Shown: positions 1-8,678, numbered from the stretch's first letter. The stretch is DNA of 64,000 nucleotides from Microbulbifer aggregans (GCF_020524005.1 NZ_JAIVKK010000004.1:434001-498000), one strand, 5' to 3'. The notes: generated from the letters alone by a model not told the origin. A program made the numbers and translations.

Positions 1-986
1 AAGTCGGCACGCGGGCTGCTATCGAAATCAATATTTGTTGTAGTCTCGCCGCTGCGAGTGGCGGTGATCGACTTCAGGGTAATGCTGTCGGAAACTTTCC
101 ACTCTGCGGTTACCGATGCACCGCTGCTTTCCACTGAGTTATCGGAGGACATATTCGAGCGGTGATCGAAGACGTTATCGAGAGGCTGTTCCCCGCCGTA
201 GGGGTTCATGAACATCAGGTGGCCAAAACGCGCGTTGGAGTCGTCCTGGGTGGTGTCTGCTGCGAGGCGAATAAACCACTCTTCATTCGGCGTGATTTCC
301 ATGGACACGCGGGCGCTGGTGATGTCTTTGTTGTAGTTTTCGGCACCGGTATTGATGTTTTCACCGAAGCCGTCACGTTGATAACTGGCTACCGCGGCGC
401 CGACAGCAACCTTGCTGCCCAGACCAGTTTGACCACTCAGTACCAGGTCGCGTTGATTGTACGAGCCGACTCCACCACGAATTCTGAATTCGGTATCGCC
501 GGTCATTTTTTTGGTGACATATTTAACCGCGCCACCGATGGTGTTCTTGCCGTACAGGGTGCCCTGCGGGCCACGCAGTACTTCGATGCGCTCAACATCG
601 AACACGTCCATTACCGCACCCTGGGGGCGGGCAACATAGATGTCGTCTACATAGATACCGACGCCGGGCTCAAAGCCCCACAGTGGGTCCTGCTGGCCAA
701 TACCGCGAATATAGGCAGTAAGGGTGGAGTTGGTGCCGCGGCTGACCTGTAAAGTGGTGTTGGGACTCAGCTTTTGTACATCGGTCAGGTCGGCAACGCC
801 GTTCTCGATCAGGGCGTCTTCACCGAATGCAGTAACGGCGACAGGTACTTCCTGCAGGGACTGTTCGCGCTTCTGGGCGGTAACGGTGACTTCTTCCAGC
901 CCTTTGTTGTCCGCGTAGCTGAAACTGGCGCCGCAGGCGAGCATGATGCCCACGGCGAGAGGATTGAATTTTATTGTTTTGCGCAT
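1..986 (-). CDS. TonB-dependent outer-membrane receptor, N-terminal part
   Basis: The reading frame starts at an ATG at 984-986 preceded by a GGAGAG ribosome-binding site and runs off the left edge, so only about 328 N-terminal residues are present. The protein begins with a signal peptide (MRKTIKFNPLAVGIMLACG...), then a TonB-box-like stretch (EEVTVTAQKR near residue 30) and a plug domain containing the typical RIEVLRGPQGTLYGKNTIGG segment (about residues 130-150). Such receptors import siderophores, carbohydrates or other large substrates across the outer membrane using TonB energy. The substrate cannot be read from the plug. It is transcribed divergently from the transporter-like sensor kinase, which may hint at co-regulation. 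I am sure of the family; the missing barrel lies outside the window. Confidence 0.93.
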   Translation of the reverse strand, partial: MRKTIKFNPLAVGIMLACGASFSYADNKGLEEVTVTAQKREQSLQEVPVAVTAFGEDALIENGVADLTDVQKLSPNTTLQVSRGTNSTLTAYIRGIGQQDPLWGFEPGVGIYVDDIYVARPQGAVMDVFDVERIEVLRGPQGTLYGKNTIGGAVKYVTKKMTGDTEFRIRGGVGSYNQRDLVLSGQTGLGSKVAVGAAVASYQRDGFGENINTGAENYNKDITSARVSMEITPNEEWFIRLAADTTQDDSNARFGHLMFMNPYGGEQPLDNVFDHRSNMSSDNSVESSGASVTAEWKVSDSITLKSITATRSGETTTNIDFDSSPRAD

Positions 987-1072
987 GACTCTCTCCGATC
1001 ACCAATTTATGGTTTTTATATAGGAATGTTCCGGACTAGCACTCTAGCCACTCTCTGCTCCCTTGCCTGCTA

Positions 1073-1085
1073 GACCAAGGTATGA
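1073..1085 (+). promoter_or_regulatory. 13-base motif shared with the bdhA upstream region
   Basis: GACCAAGGTATGA occurs here, in the divergent gap between the receptor (start 986) and the sensor kinase (start 1161), and again at 8751-8763 upstream of bdhA. It is an imperfect palindrome around ACC-AA-GGT, as expected for a dimeric response regulator site. It lies 87 bases from the receptor start and 76 from the kinase start. The functional reading is inference. Confidence 0.4.
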
Positions 1086-1160
1086 CGATCCGGTTGTAGC
1101 GGGGGCGGGACAGAAAACAGACAATCGGTTAGGCTCTCAATATAAACAAAATAATGAAAG

Positions 1161-4100
1161 GTGCGCCAATTGTTCAGCTTGACCCTGCTGGCCGCGGTCG
1201 GCCTTGCCTATCTGCTGCTGCTGTTCGCCATCGCCTTCTGGGGCGACCGGCTGCCGGCGGCACGTATTCGACCGTTCAAGCCCCTGCTGCTGGCACTCGC
1301 CGGCACCTACACCAGTGCCTGGATGTTCTTCGGCACCCCGGCACAGGCGGTGCAGGAGGGCTGGCTGCTACCCCCCACCTTTGTCGGCGCCAGCCTGATG
1401 CTGATTTTCGGCGCGCCACTGTTGATGCGCTTTGTGCGCCTCTCCAAACAACAGGGCTCCACCTCCATCGCCGATTTCATCAGCGCCCAGTACGGCGGCA
1501 CCCAGTGGCTGGCGGCGGTGGTGGCATTGTTGGCGGTGATCGCTGTGGTGCCCTACCTGTCGCTGCAGTTGCGCGCGGTGGCGGACAGCTATCTGTTGCT
1601 CGCCCGCGGTGACGGCATCAATCCCTCTGCGGTCACTGCCATCGTCGCCGTTACCCTGGGCCTGTTTGCACTGCTGTTCGGCACCCGGCATATCGACAGC
1701 AGTGTGCACCGAAATGGCATGTTACTGGCCGTGGCCTTCGAGGCGTTGATCAAGATCGGTGCCATCGTCGCGGTGGCGTGTTTCCTGCTGGACTCTGCTT
1801 TCGATGGTGCGGCGGATCTCACCCGAACGGCACTGGCCAGTGAGCGTGTGGCGGCGATGGCTGAAGCGCGCGGGGCGGATACAGGATTTATCGCGGTGGT
1901 GGTGTTGGGGATGGCTGCCATCTTCTGCCTGCCGCGGCAGTTCCATATCCTGATGATCGAAAGTGACGACGAGCGCGATATCGGCCCAGTGCGCAAACTG
2001 ATTCCGGTGTATCTCGGCATCCTGTCGGCGGCAATCCTGGTGGTGGGGTACGGCGGCCTGTTGTGGCTGCCGGGCGCTGGCGGCGATGGGACTGGCTACG
2101 GCAATCCGGAACGCTTTGTTCTCGGCGTGCCGCTGGAAAGCGGCCAGTCCTGGCTGGCTCTGCTGGCGTTTGTGGGGGGACTCTCCGCGGGCTCCAGCAT
2201 GGTGATCATTGCTACGATTGCGCTGTCCACCATGATTGCCAACACCATGATCGTGCCCTGGTGGCTGCGCCGTCTGCAGCGTCGTCCGGCGGGCAAGGCC
2301 CTGGGTACCGATTTGCGAAGAGTGCGGCGGGTGATTATTGGACTGCTGATGCTGGCCGCGTTCGGGGTCAACGAGGCGATAGGCCCCGGGGTAAGTCTGG
2401 GTACTTTCGGCCTGCTGTCGCTGGCGCTGGTGGCACAACTGGCACCGGCGATGATCGCCGCCGTGACCTGGCCTGCACACTGGCCGCGCTTGCGCTCGCT
2501 GGCGGTGCTGGTGGGGTTATTGCTGGGCAGCGCGATATGGGCACTATCCGCACTACCCGCTGCCCTGGGACATGCAGATACCCTGGGGGCGTGGCTGGGG
2601 CTCGACTGGAACCCTCTGACCATTTGTTGTGTCTTCGGGCTTGGCCTCAACGGCGTGGCACTGGTGCTGGTGTCACTGGTACAGCAGCGCTGGGCGCCCC
2701 GCCGCGGCAGCGCAGGATCGGCGCCTGTGGATAAAGTGCGTTTGCGCCAGTTGCTGGCGCGCTTCGTGGGTGATGACGCTGCAGACCGGGCGCTGGCGCC
2801 GCTGCTCAAGAAGTCCGCAGGCAAGGTAGCGGCGCATGCCTACCGGGAAGCGGTGGAGAAGATCCTCGCCGGTATCGTCGGCAGCACCAGCGCGCGCCGC
2901 CTGGTGCGCCAGCTGAGCGAGCCGGAAACCGCCGCGCAGCAACTGGATCAGGCCTCGGACATTTACCAATTCGGGCGCGGGTTGTTGCAGAGCAGTATCG
3001 ACAATATTGATCAGGGTATCTCGGTAGTGGATGCCAACCTCAATCTGGTGGCATGGAATCGCCGCTATCTGGAGCTGTTTCACTATCCGCAGGAAATGAT
3101 CTATGTCGGCCGCCCGGTGGCGGAGCTGGTGCGTTACAACGCCAGCCGTGGCGAGTGCGGCCCTGGTGCCGTGGAAATGCATGTGGACAAGCGGGTGGAG
3201 CACCTGCGCAACGGCACCGCCTACCGGGTGCAACGCCACCGCACAGATGGCGCGGTACTGGAAATCCGCGGCAACCCACTGCCCGGCGGCGGATTTGTCA
3301 CCACTTATACCGATGTCTCCGATTATCAGCGCGCGCTCGCTGAATTAACCGAGATCCGCAACTCTCTCGAGCACAAGGTGGCCCACCGCACAGCAGAACT
3401 GGAGAGCGTCAACGACGAACTGCAGGCCTTGAACCGGGAGCTGCACGCCGCCAGCGCCGGCAAGACCCGCTTTCTCGCCGCCGCCAGTCACGACCTGGTG
3501 CAGCCACTGAATGCCAGTCGCCTGTTCCTGGATGCACTGGCTGCTCGTGAGCTGGAAGACGGCAGCCGCCAGCTGCTCACTCGCGCCGACAGCGCGCTGG
3601 CCGCGGCCGAACAACTGATTACCGATATGCTGCAGATCGCGCGCATGGATGCGGGGGATATTCGCCCGTCCTTCAGCGCCGTGTCCCTGGACAGCATCCT
3701 CGACGACGCCGTGGCGCAGGCGCGGATCGCCGCCAGCAGCCGCGGCATCCGTCTGCGTTACCGGCGCAGCAACCTGTGGGTGCGCAGTGACGAAAAGATG
3801 CTGCGCCGCATCGTGCAAAACCTCCTCGACAATGCCGTGAAATACACCCGCAGTGGCGGCGTGCTGATCGGTGCACGCCGCCGCGGGCAAACGGTTTCGC
3901 TGGAGGTTTGGGATACCGGCGTCGGCATCGCGGCGGAACAGCAACAGGATGTATTCCGCGAATTCTGCCGCCTGACTCCGAAGGAACTTGCAGATAACAA
4001 CCAGCGCCAGCACGGCTACGGCCTTGGCCTCGCCACTGTGGAGCGCCTGTGCCGCCTGCTGCACAGCCCGGTAACCCTTGCGTCAAAACCCGGCCGCGGC

Positions 4101-4568
4101 AGCGTGTTTAAGGTGCGCCTGGCCCTGGCCGCGGCGGAAGTTACTGCCCGCGTGTTGTCGGGAGCAGCGACCGGCCGCGGCGCGCAGTTGGATTTGCAGG
4201 TGCTGTGTGTGGACAACGAGCCCTCGATCCTTGAAGCGATGGCCGCGCTTTTGGATGGCTGGGGCTGCCACGTGCAGTGCGCGCGCGACCGCACCGAAGC
4301 GCTGGCGTGTAATAAGCCGGATTTGCTGTTGATGGATTTTCACTTGGATGACGGTGATAACGGTATCGACCTCGCCGCCGAGCTGCTGGCGCGCTGGGGC
4401 GTTGATGTGCCCTGCGTCATCATCTCGGCTGAAAATACCAATACGGTAAAAGCGCGCGCGCACAGCGCCGGTTGGCAATTCCTGCAGAAACCGCTGCGCC
4501 CGGCAGCGTTACGTGCGCTGCTGCAGCAGCGGCAGAAGATCGCGCCGGTTGCGACCAAGGTCGTATAG
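1161..4568 (+). CDS. Transporter-like hybrid sensor histidine kinase (CrbS/MxtR type)
   Basis: This is a 1135-residue protein. Residues about 5-490 form a sodium/solute symporter (SSS, PutP-like) membrane domain with about 12-13 hydrophobic segments. It is followed by a PAS domain (GISVVDANLNLVAWN, about 620-640), a coiled-coil linker, a HisKA domain with phospho-acceptor His777 in ASHDLVQP, an HATPase domain (NLLDNAVKYT and GYGLGLATV) and a C-terminal receiver with Asp1059 in LLMDFHLDD. This order is that of CrbS/MxtR kinases, which in vibrios and pseudomonads control acetate use with a LuxR-type partner. A candidate partner lies at 7231-7863. The GTG at 1161 is the first possible start, since an in-frame stop lies at 1155-1157; the ribosome-binding site is weak. 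Signal and target genes are inferred only. Confidence 0.9.
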   Translation: MRQLFSLTLLAAVGLAYLLLLFAIAFWGDRLPAARIRPFKPLLLALAGTYTSAWMFFGTPAQAVQEGWLLPPTFVGASLMLIFGAPLLMRFVRLSKQQGSTSIADFISAQYGGTQWLAAVVALLAVIAVVPYLSLQLRAVADSYLLLARGDGINPSAVTAIVAVTLGLFALLFGTRHIDSSVHRNGMLLAVAFEALIKIGAIVAVACFLLDSAFDGAADLTRTALASERVAAMAEARGADTGFIAVVVLGMAAIFCLPRQFHILMIESDDERDIGPVRKLIPVYLGILSAAILVVGYGGLLWLPGAGGDGTGYGNPERFVLGVPLESGQSWLALLAFVGGLSAGSSMVIIATIALSTMIANTMIVPWWLRRLQRRPAGKALGTDLRRVRRVIIGLLMLAAFGVNEAIGPGVSLGTFGLLSLALVAQLAPAMIAAVTWPAHWPRLRSLAVLVGLLLGSAIWALSALPAALGHADTLGAWLGLDWNPLTICCVFGLGLNGVALVLVSLVQQRWAPRRGSAGSAPVDKVRLRQLLARFVGDDAADRALAPLLKKSAGKVAAHAYREAVEKILAGIVGSTSARRLVRQLSEPETAAQQLDQASDIYQFGRGLLQSSIDNIDQGISVVDANLNLVAWNRRYLELFHYPQEMIYVGRPVAELVRYNASRGECGPGAVEMHVDKRVEHLRNGTAYRVQRHRTDGAVLEIRGNPLPGGGFVTTYTDVSDYQRALAELTEIRNSLEHKVAHRTAELESVNDELQALNRELHAASAGKTRFLAAASHDLVQPLNASRLFLDALAARELEDGSRQLLTRADSALAAAEQLITDMLQIARMDAGDIRPSFSAVSLDSILDDAVAQARIAASSRGIRLRYRRSNLWVRSDEKMLRRIVQNLLDNAVKYTRSGGVLIGARRRGQTVSLEVWDTGVGIAAEQQQDVFREFCRLTPKELADNNQRQHGYGLGLATVERLCRLLHSPVTLASKPGRGSVFKVRLALAAAEVTARVLSGAATGRGAQLDLQVLCVDNEPSILEAMAALLDGWGCHVQCARDRTEALACNKPDLLLMDFHLDDGDNGIDLAAELLARWGVDVPCVIISAENTNTVKARAHSAGWQFLQKPLRPAALRALLQQRQKIAPVATKVV

Positions 4569-4607
4569 CGGTGGCGGTGGGGGGCGCGCAACCTGTTGTC
4601 AGTACAA

Positions 4608-4665
4608 GTTCGCCTGCAAGCAGGCTCCTACAGGGGGCGTCGTAGGAGCCTGCTTGCAGGCGAAC
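4608..4665. repeat. REP-like perfect inverted repeat
   Basis: Two 24-base arms (4608-4631 and 4642-4665) are exact reverse complements separated by 10 bases. The right arm starts GTAGGAGCCTGCTTGCAGG, close to the REP sequences of fluorescent pseudomonads (GTAGGAGCGAGCTTGCTCG, from memory). Each arm itself contains a short palindrome (CCTGCTTGCAGG). It sits between the kinase stop and the MFS gene and could form a long hairpin or be a REPIN-type doublet. Confidence 0.85.
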
Positions 4666-4703
4666 CAAAAATAAGATGTTTGAGAGAGCAAGGTTTTATA
4701 ACA

Positions 4704-5909
4704 ATGAAAAAATACCTGTTGGAAATCCTCATGTTCAGCGCCTACGCGCTGTTCGCCGCCAGCTGGGTGTCGGGGGCCATCCTGACGCCGGCTATCCAGG
4801 CATCGTTCGGTGAAGAGGGCTTCGCCAACGCCACCTGGGGCAGCAACGTGATTACCCTGGCCAAGATCGTAGGCAACCTGGCGGCCGCCGCCCTGCTGAT
4901 GCGCCTCGGTGCCAAGCGTGCTTTTGCGCTGGCTATCGTGCTGATCGCCACCGGCGGCCTCGGTGCTCTGGCGGACAGCTACGGTGCCTGGCTGGTGTCG
5001 CGCCTGACCCTGGGGCTTGGCGGGGCGCTGGCAATTGTCTACTTCGCCCCGGTGGTGCTGCACTACTTTTCTGCCGAGGAGCGTCCGCTGATTAACGGCG
5101 TCAATGCCGCAGCCTTCAATACCGGCAATCTGCTGGCCCTGCTTTCCACTACCGCCCTTGCCACCTGGATGGGCGCCTGGGAGTCGGTCGTGGCAATGTA
5201 CGGTGTCATGGTTCTGGCGCTGGGGGTGCTGTGGTGGTTGAGCGCCGAGAACTTCCCCCTGTCTGGCGGTGGGGACAAGCCGGAGGAAAATTACGGCCTT
5301 AAAGAGGGAATGCGGGAATCGTTCAACTGGTGGTTGCCGCTGGCCTATTGTGGGGTGCTTTTTTGCTATATCGCGGTGTTTTCGCTGTTCCCGCTGATTG
5401 ATGGCTTCGCCGTGGCCAGCAAGCACCTCTCAGCGGTGATGATTGCCGCGGGCATGGTAGGCACCGTGGCCGGAATCATCGCGACCAAGCGTATGCCGTT
5501 GCGCTTGCCAGTACTGCGTTATGCAGGGCTGGCGCTGGTGGTTTTTGCTGTGGTGATGGTCACCAGTAAAAACCCGCTGATCGCCTACTCCGCCGCGGCA
5601 CTCGCCGGTTTCTGTATGTTCCTGCCGATGACCGCGCTGGTGACCCTGCCGCAGGAACTGCCGGGCATGACACCGGCAAAAATCACCGTGACCTTTGCCA
5701 TGTTCTGGTCGGTCTCCTATGGGGTGGAAACCGCATTGATGTACGGCGCTGGTTTGTTGGCCGATATCAGTGGCGAGCCGGCTATGGCCGCTTATTTCGC
5801 AGTAGCCTGCTCGGCTTCCCTGTTTATTTTCTCTTTCCTGTTGCCGGAGACCGGTAAAAAACCACAACAGCCTGAAACAAGTCTGGAGGCCGATAATGCG
5901 ACAGCTTGA
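4704..5909 (+). CDS. MFS transporter
   Basis: This 401-residue protein has about 12 hydrophobic segments and a central loop near residues 185-205, typical of major facilitator superfamily carriers. The ATG at 4704 (MKKYLLEILMFSAYALFAAS) is preferred over upstream in-frame codons, because those lie inside the REP-like hairpin and encode an artefactual leader. Its end overlaps the start of the esterase gene by 14 bases, so the two form an operon. The pairing suggests uptake or export of an ester or acid handled by the esterase. The substrate is not recognisable, and the family within MFS (cyanate/nitrate-like carriers) is only a guess. Confidence 0.85.
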   Translation: MKKYLLEILMFSAYALFAASWVSGAILTPAIQASFGEEGFANATWGSNVITLAKIVGNLAAAALLMRLGAKRAFALAIVLIATGGLGALADSYGAWLVSRLTLGLGGALAIVYFAPVVLHYFSAEERPLINGVNAAAFNTGNLLALLSTTALATWMGAWESVVAMYGVMVLALGVLWWLSAENFPLSGGGDKPEENYGLKEGMRESFNWWLPLAYCGVLFCYIAVFSLFPLIDGFAVASKHLSAVMIAAGMVGTVAGIIATKRMPLRLPVLRYAGLALVVFAVVMVTSKNPLIAYSAAALAGFCMFLPMTALVTLPQELPGMTPAKITVTFAMFWSVSYGVETALMYGAGLLADISGEPAMAAYFAVACSASLFIFSFLLPETGKKPQQPETSLEADNATA

Positions 5910-6828
5910 TGCAAAACTCGCCGAATGGCTGGAAGCCGTAAATGCGCAGCTGGCGGTGGTGAAAGCGGCTGGATTCGAGCCGACGCCGATTAACGCGCGT
6001 GAAAGCCTCGCCAACCTGACCCGTACCTTTGTCGAGCCGGGGCCGGAGATGGCGGTGTGTGAAACGCTGGTACATGGCGGCGAAGCGCCAGTGCCGGTAC
6101 GTGTATACGAGCCTGCGAATCGCACACCGGGGCCAGTGATTATTTACTGTCACGGCGGTGGGCATATGGCGGGTAGCGTGTCGGTTTACGATCCGATCTG
6201 TCGTCGTGTTGCCGACGCCTGCGCGCGCACCGTGGTTTCTGTCGAATATCGGCTGGCTCCAGAAAACCCCTACCCGGCGGGATTGAATGATCTGGTGAGT
6301 GTAGTGCGGCATCTGGGCACGGCACTGGATAAGAAAGGCATAGAACACGATGGCCGCTGGATCCTGATGGGGGATTCCGGTGGCGGTGCCCTGTGTGCCT
6401 CCGCATCCCGCCTGCTGCAGCACCAGCCGCATTCGGTGGTCGCACAGGTACTGATTTATCCGAGCCTGGATTACACCATGCAGCTGCCGTCCATTGAGGA
6501 AAATGGCAGTGGCTATCTACTCGAAAAAGAAAAAATTCTCTGGTACTTCGAGAATTATTTTCAGGGATCGGAGAATCCTTATCTGACGTCACCACTGCAT
6601 GGTGAGTTTACGGAAAACCTGCCGAAGACACTGGTGATTACCGCAGAATTCTGTGCACTGCGGGATGAGGGCAAGTTGTATGTGGATAAAGTGCGCGACG
6701 CGGGTGTAACGGCGGAGTTGATCAACTTTGACGATATGATCCATGCGTTCCTGAATCTGGAATCCATCGTGCCGGATGCCTGCGGGCGGTTTTATCGGCA
6801 TGTAGCGGAGTTTGTTTCGGGCCTCTGA
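5896..6828 (+). CDS. HSL-family alpha/beta-hydrolase (esterase)
   Basis: This 310-residue protein carries the hormone-sensitive-lipase family marks: an HGGG oxyanion-hole motif (CHGGGHMAG, about residue 85) and the nucleophile elbow GDSGGG (about residue 155), with the usual C-terminal Asp and His (DDMIHAFLN, about residues 285-290). It therefore probably hydrolyses short-chain carboxylic esters in the cytoplasm. No signal peptide is visible. The start has a GGAGG site seven bases upstream, inside the end of the overlapping MFS gene, so the two are translationally coupled. Downstream comes a nested-hairpin repeat that may end the transcript. Confidence 0.88.
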   Translation: MRQLDAKLAEWLEAVNAQLAVVKAAGFEPTPINARESLANLTRTFVEPGPEMAVCETLVHGGEAPVPVRVYEPANRTPGPVIIYCHGGGHMAGSVSVYDPICRRVADACARTVVSVEYRLAPENPYPAGLNDLVSVVRHLGTALDKKGIEHDGRWILMGDSGGGALCASASRLLQHQPHSVVAQVLIYPSLDYTMQLPSIEENGSGYLLEKEKILWYFENYFQGSENPYLTSPLHGEFTENLPKTLVITAEFCALRDEGKLYVDKVRDAGVTAELINFDDMIHAFLNLESIVPDACGRFYRHVAEFVSGL

Positions 6829-6860
6829 GTTTGCGTAGTGCTCTGTTTTTCCTTTGTGGC

Positions 6861-6972
6861 GGCGGGGTAGCGGGTGCAGGTTTTCAGGACCGCTGTGAAT
6901 ACATCCCTGTACGCTCTGTCGGCAACATCCCTGTTGCCGACAGTCCTGAAAACCTGCACCCGCTACCCCGCC
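6861..6972 (+). repeat. Nested-hairpin intergenic repeat, copy A
   Basis: The outer stem arms 6861-6890 and 6943-6972 are perfectly complementary over 30 bases. The inner stem is 6916-6926 with 6933-6943 around loop ATCCCT. Between the outer arm and the inner hairpin lies the conserved core CGCTGTGAATACATCCCTGT. The 402-base gap 6829-7230 between convergent genes holds only this copy, copy B in the opposite orientation and a small hairpin; I see no gene in it. Confidence 0.9.
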
Positions 6973-7091
6973 TTCGCATCGAATATATTTACGTTGTAAG
7001 CGAATTTCGCACAAACAATTAATGGGCTAGCCACAGTAAGATAGGGACTCTTATCTGACGAAGTAGAGAGCGGGAAATCGAAGGTAAAGTG

Positions 7092-7185
7092 CCGGGTATC
7101 CGTTTTTGAAAGCGTCAGCGACAGGGACGTCGCTGACGCAGCGTACAGGGATGTATTCACAGCGGTTTCAAAAACGGATACCCGG
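7092..7185 (-). repeat. Nested-hairpin intergenic repeat, copy B (inverted)
   Basis: The outer arms 7092-7110 and 7167-7185 are perfectly complementary over 19 bases and nearly so for five more on each side. The inner stem is GCGTCAGCGAC (7112-7122) with 7129-7139. Read on the minus strand the core is CGCTGTGAATACATCCCTGT, identical to copy A, while both stems differ in sequence from copy A yet stay paired. Confidence 0.9.
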
Positions 7186-7199
7186 TGCTTTGCCGCCAC

Positions 7200-7226
7200 G
7201 GTGGTCGGAAAAGGCCGGAGACCACC
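7200..7226 (-). terminator. Hairpin after the response regulator gene
   Basis: GGTGGTC pairs with GACCACC (7200-7206 and 7220-7226), directly after the stop codon at 7231. No U-run follows, so termination is uncertain; copy B of the nested repeat comes next. Confidence 0.4.
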
Positions 7227-7230
7227 ATCT

Positions 7231-7863
7231 TCAAATTTGAATCAACGCCTGCGCTTCACGAATCAATTGCTTGCGATCACGCAGTTCCAGTTTTCTGAGA
7301 ATGGCGGTGACGTGACTTTTTACGGTGGGTTCGGTGATATCCAGGTCGTAGGCAATCTGCTTGTTCAGCATGCCCTGGGCAATCATCTGGAAGATCTTGA
7401 GCTGTTGTGGTGTCAGCTGGCCAATCTTCTCCGCCAGTGCACTCTCGCTTTCCGCTGCCAGCGCTTCCGCGCTGAACCACTGCTCACCCGCCAGTACGGA
7501 TTCGATGCATTGCAGGATTTCATCCGGGCGTGCGGTTTTGGACAGGAATCCACTGGCGCCAAGGCTGGCCGCCTGCTGAATCACCCCGTGCCGGTCGCTG
7601 CCGGAAACCACCACAACCGGCACTGCCGGGAAGTCATTACGAATACGGGCCAGGCCGCTGAACCCCTCGCTGCCGGGCATATTCAGATCCAACAACAGCA
7701 GGTCGACATCTGATTCGTTCAGGTAGGCGAGTGTGGAATCCAGATCCTCACTCTGCAGCAGCGAAGAATTGTGAAAATGACTGGAAAGAGTCGTGGCCAG
7801 CGCATCGCGATACAGCGGGTGATCGTCGGCAATCAGCAGTTGATAGTTCACGGCAGCACCCAT
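7231..7863 (-). CDS. LuxR/NarL-family response regulator (CrbR/ErdR-like)
   Basis: The 210-residue product has an N-terminal receiver (LLIADDHPLYRDA at residues 9-21, phospho-acceptor Asp59 in LLLLDLNMPG, and the conserved Ser and Lys further on). A C-terminal LuxR-type helix-turn-helix follows (LTPQQLKIFQMIAQGMLNKQ, then IAYDLDITEPTVKSHVTAIL). It lacks a kinase neighbour, but the CrbS-type hybrid kinase at 1161-4568 is a natural candidate partner. The start is uncertain: ATG at 7863 fits best, with GTG at 7851 as an alternative. It follows bdhA by 29 bases on the same strand, probably in one operon, which ties it to 3-hydroxybutyrate or acetate metabolism by context. Confidence 0.9.
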   Translation of the reverse strand: MGAAVNYQLLIADDHPLYRDALATTLSSHFHNSSLLQSEDLDSTLAYLNESDVDLLLLDLNMPGSEGFSGLARIRNDFPAVPVVVVSGSDRHGVIQQAASLGASGFLSKTARPDEILQCIESVLAGEQWFSAEALAAESESALAEKIGQLTPQQLKIFQMIAQGMLNKQIAYDLDITEPTVKSHVTAILRKLELRDRKQLIREAQALIQI

Positions 7864-7892
7864 GAGAATAAAAGAATCGGGTGCCAAAGATA

Positions 7893-8678
7893 CTACTGCG
7901 CGCTCCATCCACCGTCCACCGGTAAGGCCGCACCGGTAATGGTGCCGGCGAAACTTCCACACAGGTACAGTGCCAGTTCCGCAATGGCATCCGGCTGCGT
8001 AGTGCGCGCCAGAGGCTGTTTGGCACCCACAAGTTCGGCCCGTGCGGCGTCAATGTCGATTTCCCGCTCGCGCGCGATAGACTCGATCTGAGGCTGGATC
8101 AGTGGTGTCTCTACCCAACCCGGGCAGATGGCGTTGGCGGTTACACTGGCATCGGCATTTTCAAGTGCGAGCACTTTGGTTAAACCGACCAGTCCGTGCT
8201 TGGCAGCGCAGTAGGCGGCTTTGTTTTCGGAAGCCACCAGGCCGTGCACCGAGGCGATATTGATAATGCGCCCCCAGTTGGCGGCGCGCATCGCCGGCAG
8301 TAATTCGCGGCTCAGGAAAAAGCACGCACTCAGATTAATGGCGAGGATCTGTTGCCACTTGTCCGTCGGGAATTCGTGGGCTGGGGCGGTGAACTGGATA
8401 CCGGCATTATTGATCAGCACCGAAGGGTTGCCGATGGCTTCGCGGGTATCCGCCGCCAGTTGGGCGCAGCCTTCTTCCTCGGCGATGTTGGCACTGCTGA
8501 AGCCGACCTTCACTGCATAGCCGGAGAAGCCCTCGCACAACACCCGGCCCTCTTCTTCGGTCGCCAGCCCGTGCAACATCACGTGATGACCGGCGCGTGC
8601 AAAGGCGTGGGCGATAGCGAGACCGATCCCACTGGTGGAACCGGTAATGAGTACGGCGTGTGATAAATCCTGCTGCAC
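7893..8678 (-). CDS. bdhA: 3-hydroxybutyrate dehydrogenase
   Basis: This is a 261-residue short-chain dehydrogenase. It has the NAD-binding TGSTSGIG motif (residues 12-19), NNAG (90-93) and the catalytic set Ser143, Tyr156 and Lys160 (YCAAK). The sequence HGLVAS-ENKAAYCAAKHGLVGLTK is characteristic of D-3-hydroxybutyrate dehydrogenase, which oxidises 3-hydroxybutyrate to acetoacetate in polyhydroxybutyrate and ketone-body use. The start is a GTG at 8676-8678 backed by GGGAG seven bases upstream. It leads the response regulator gene. The upstream region carries the shared 13-base motif at 8751. Confidence 0.9.
   Translation of the reverse strand: MQQDLSHAVLITGSTSGIGLAIAHAFARAGHHVMLHGLATEEEGRVLCEGFSGYAVKVGFSSANIAEEEGCAQLAADTREAIGNPSVLINNAGIQFTAPAHEFPTDKWQQILAINLSACFFLSRELLPAMRAANWGRIINIASVHGLVASENKAAYCAAKHGLVGLTKVLALENADASVTANAICPGWVETPLIQPQIESIAREREIDIDAARAELVGAKQPLARTTQPDAIAELALYLCGSFAGTITGAALPVDGGWSAQ

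Noticed and set aside
4596-4703. In-frame upstream extension of the MFS gene
   Set aside because: The extra codons lie inside the REP-like inverted repeat and read as an arginine/serine-rich artefact. ATG 4704 gives a normal first membrane segment.
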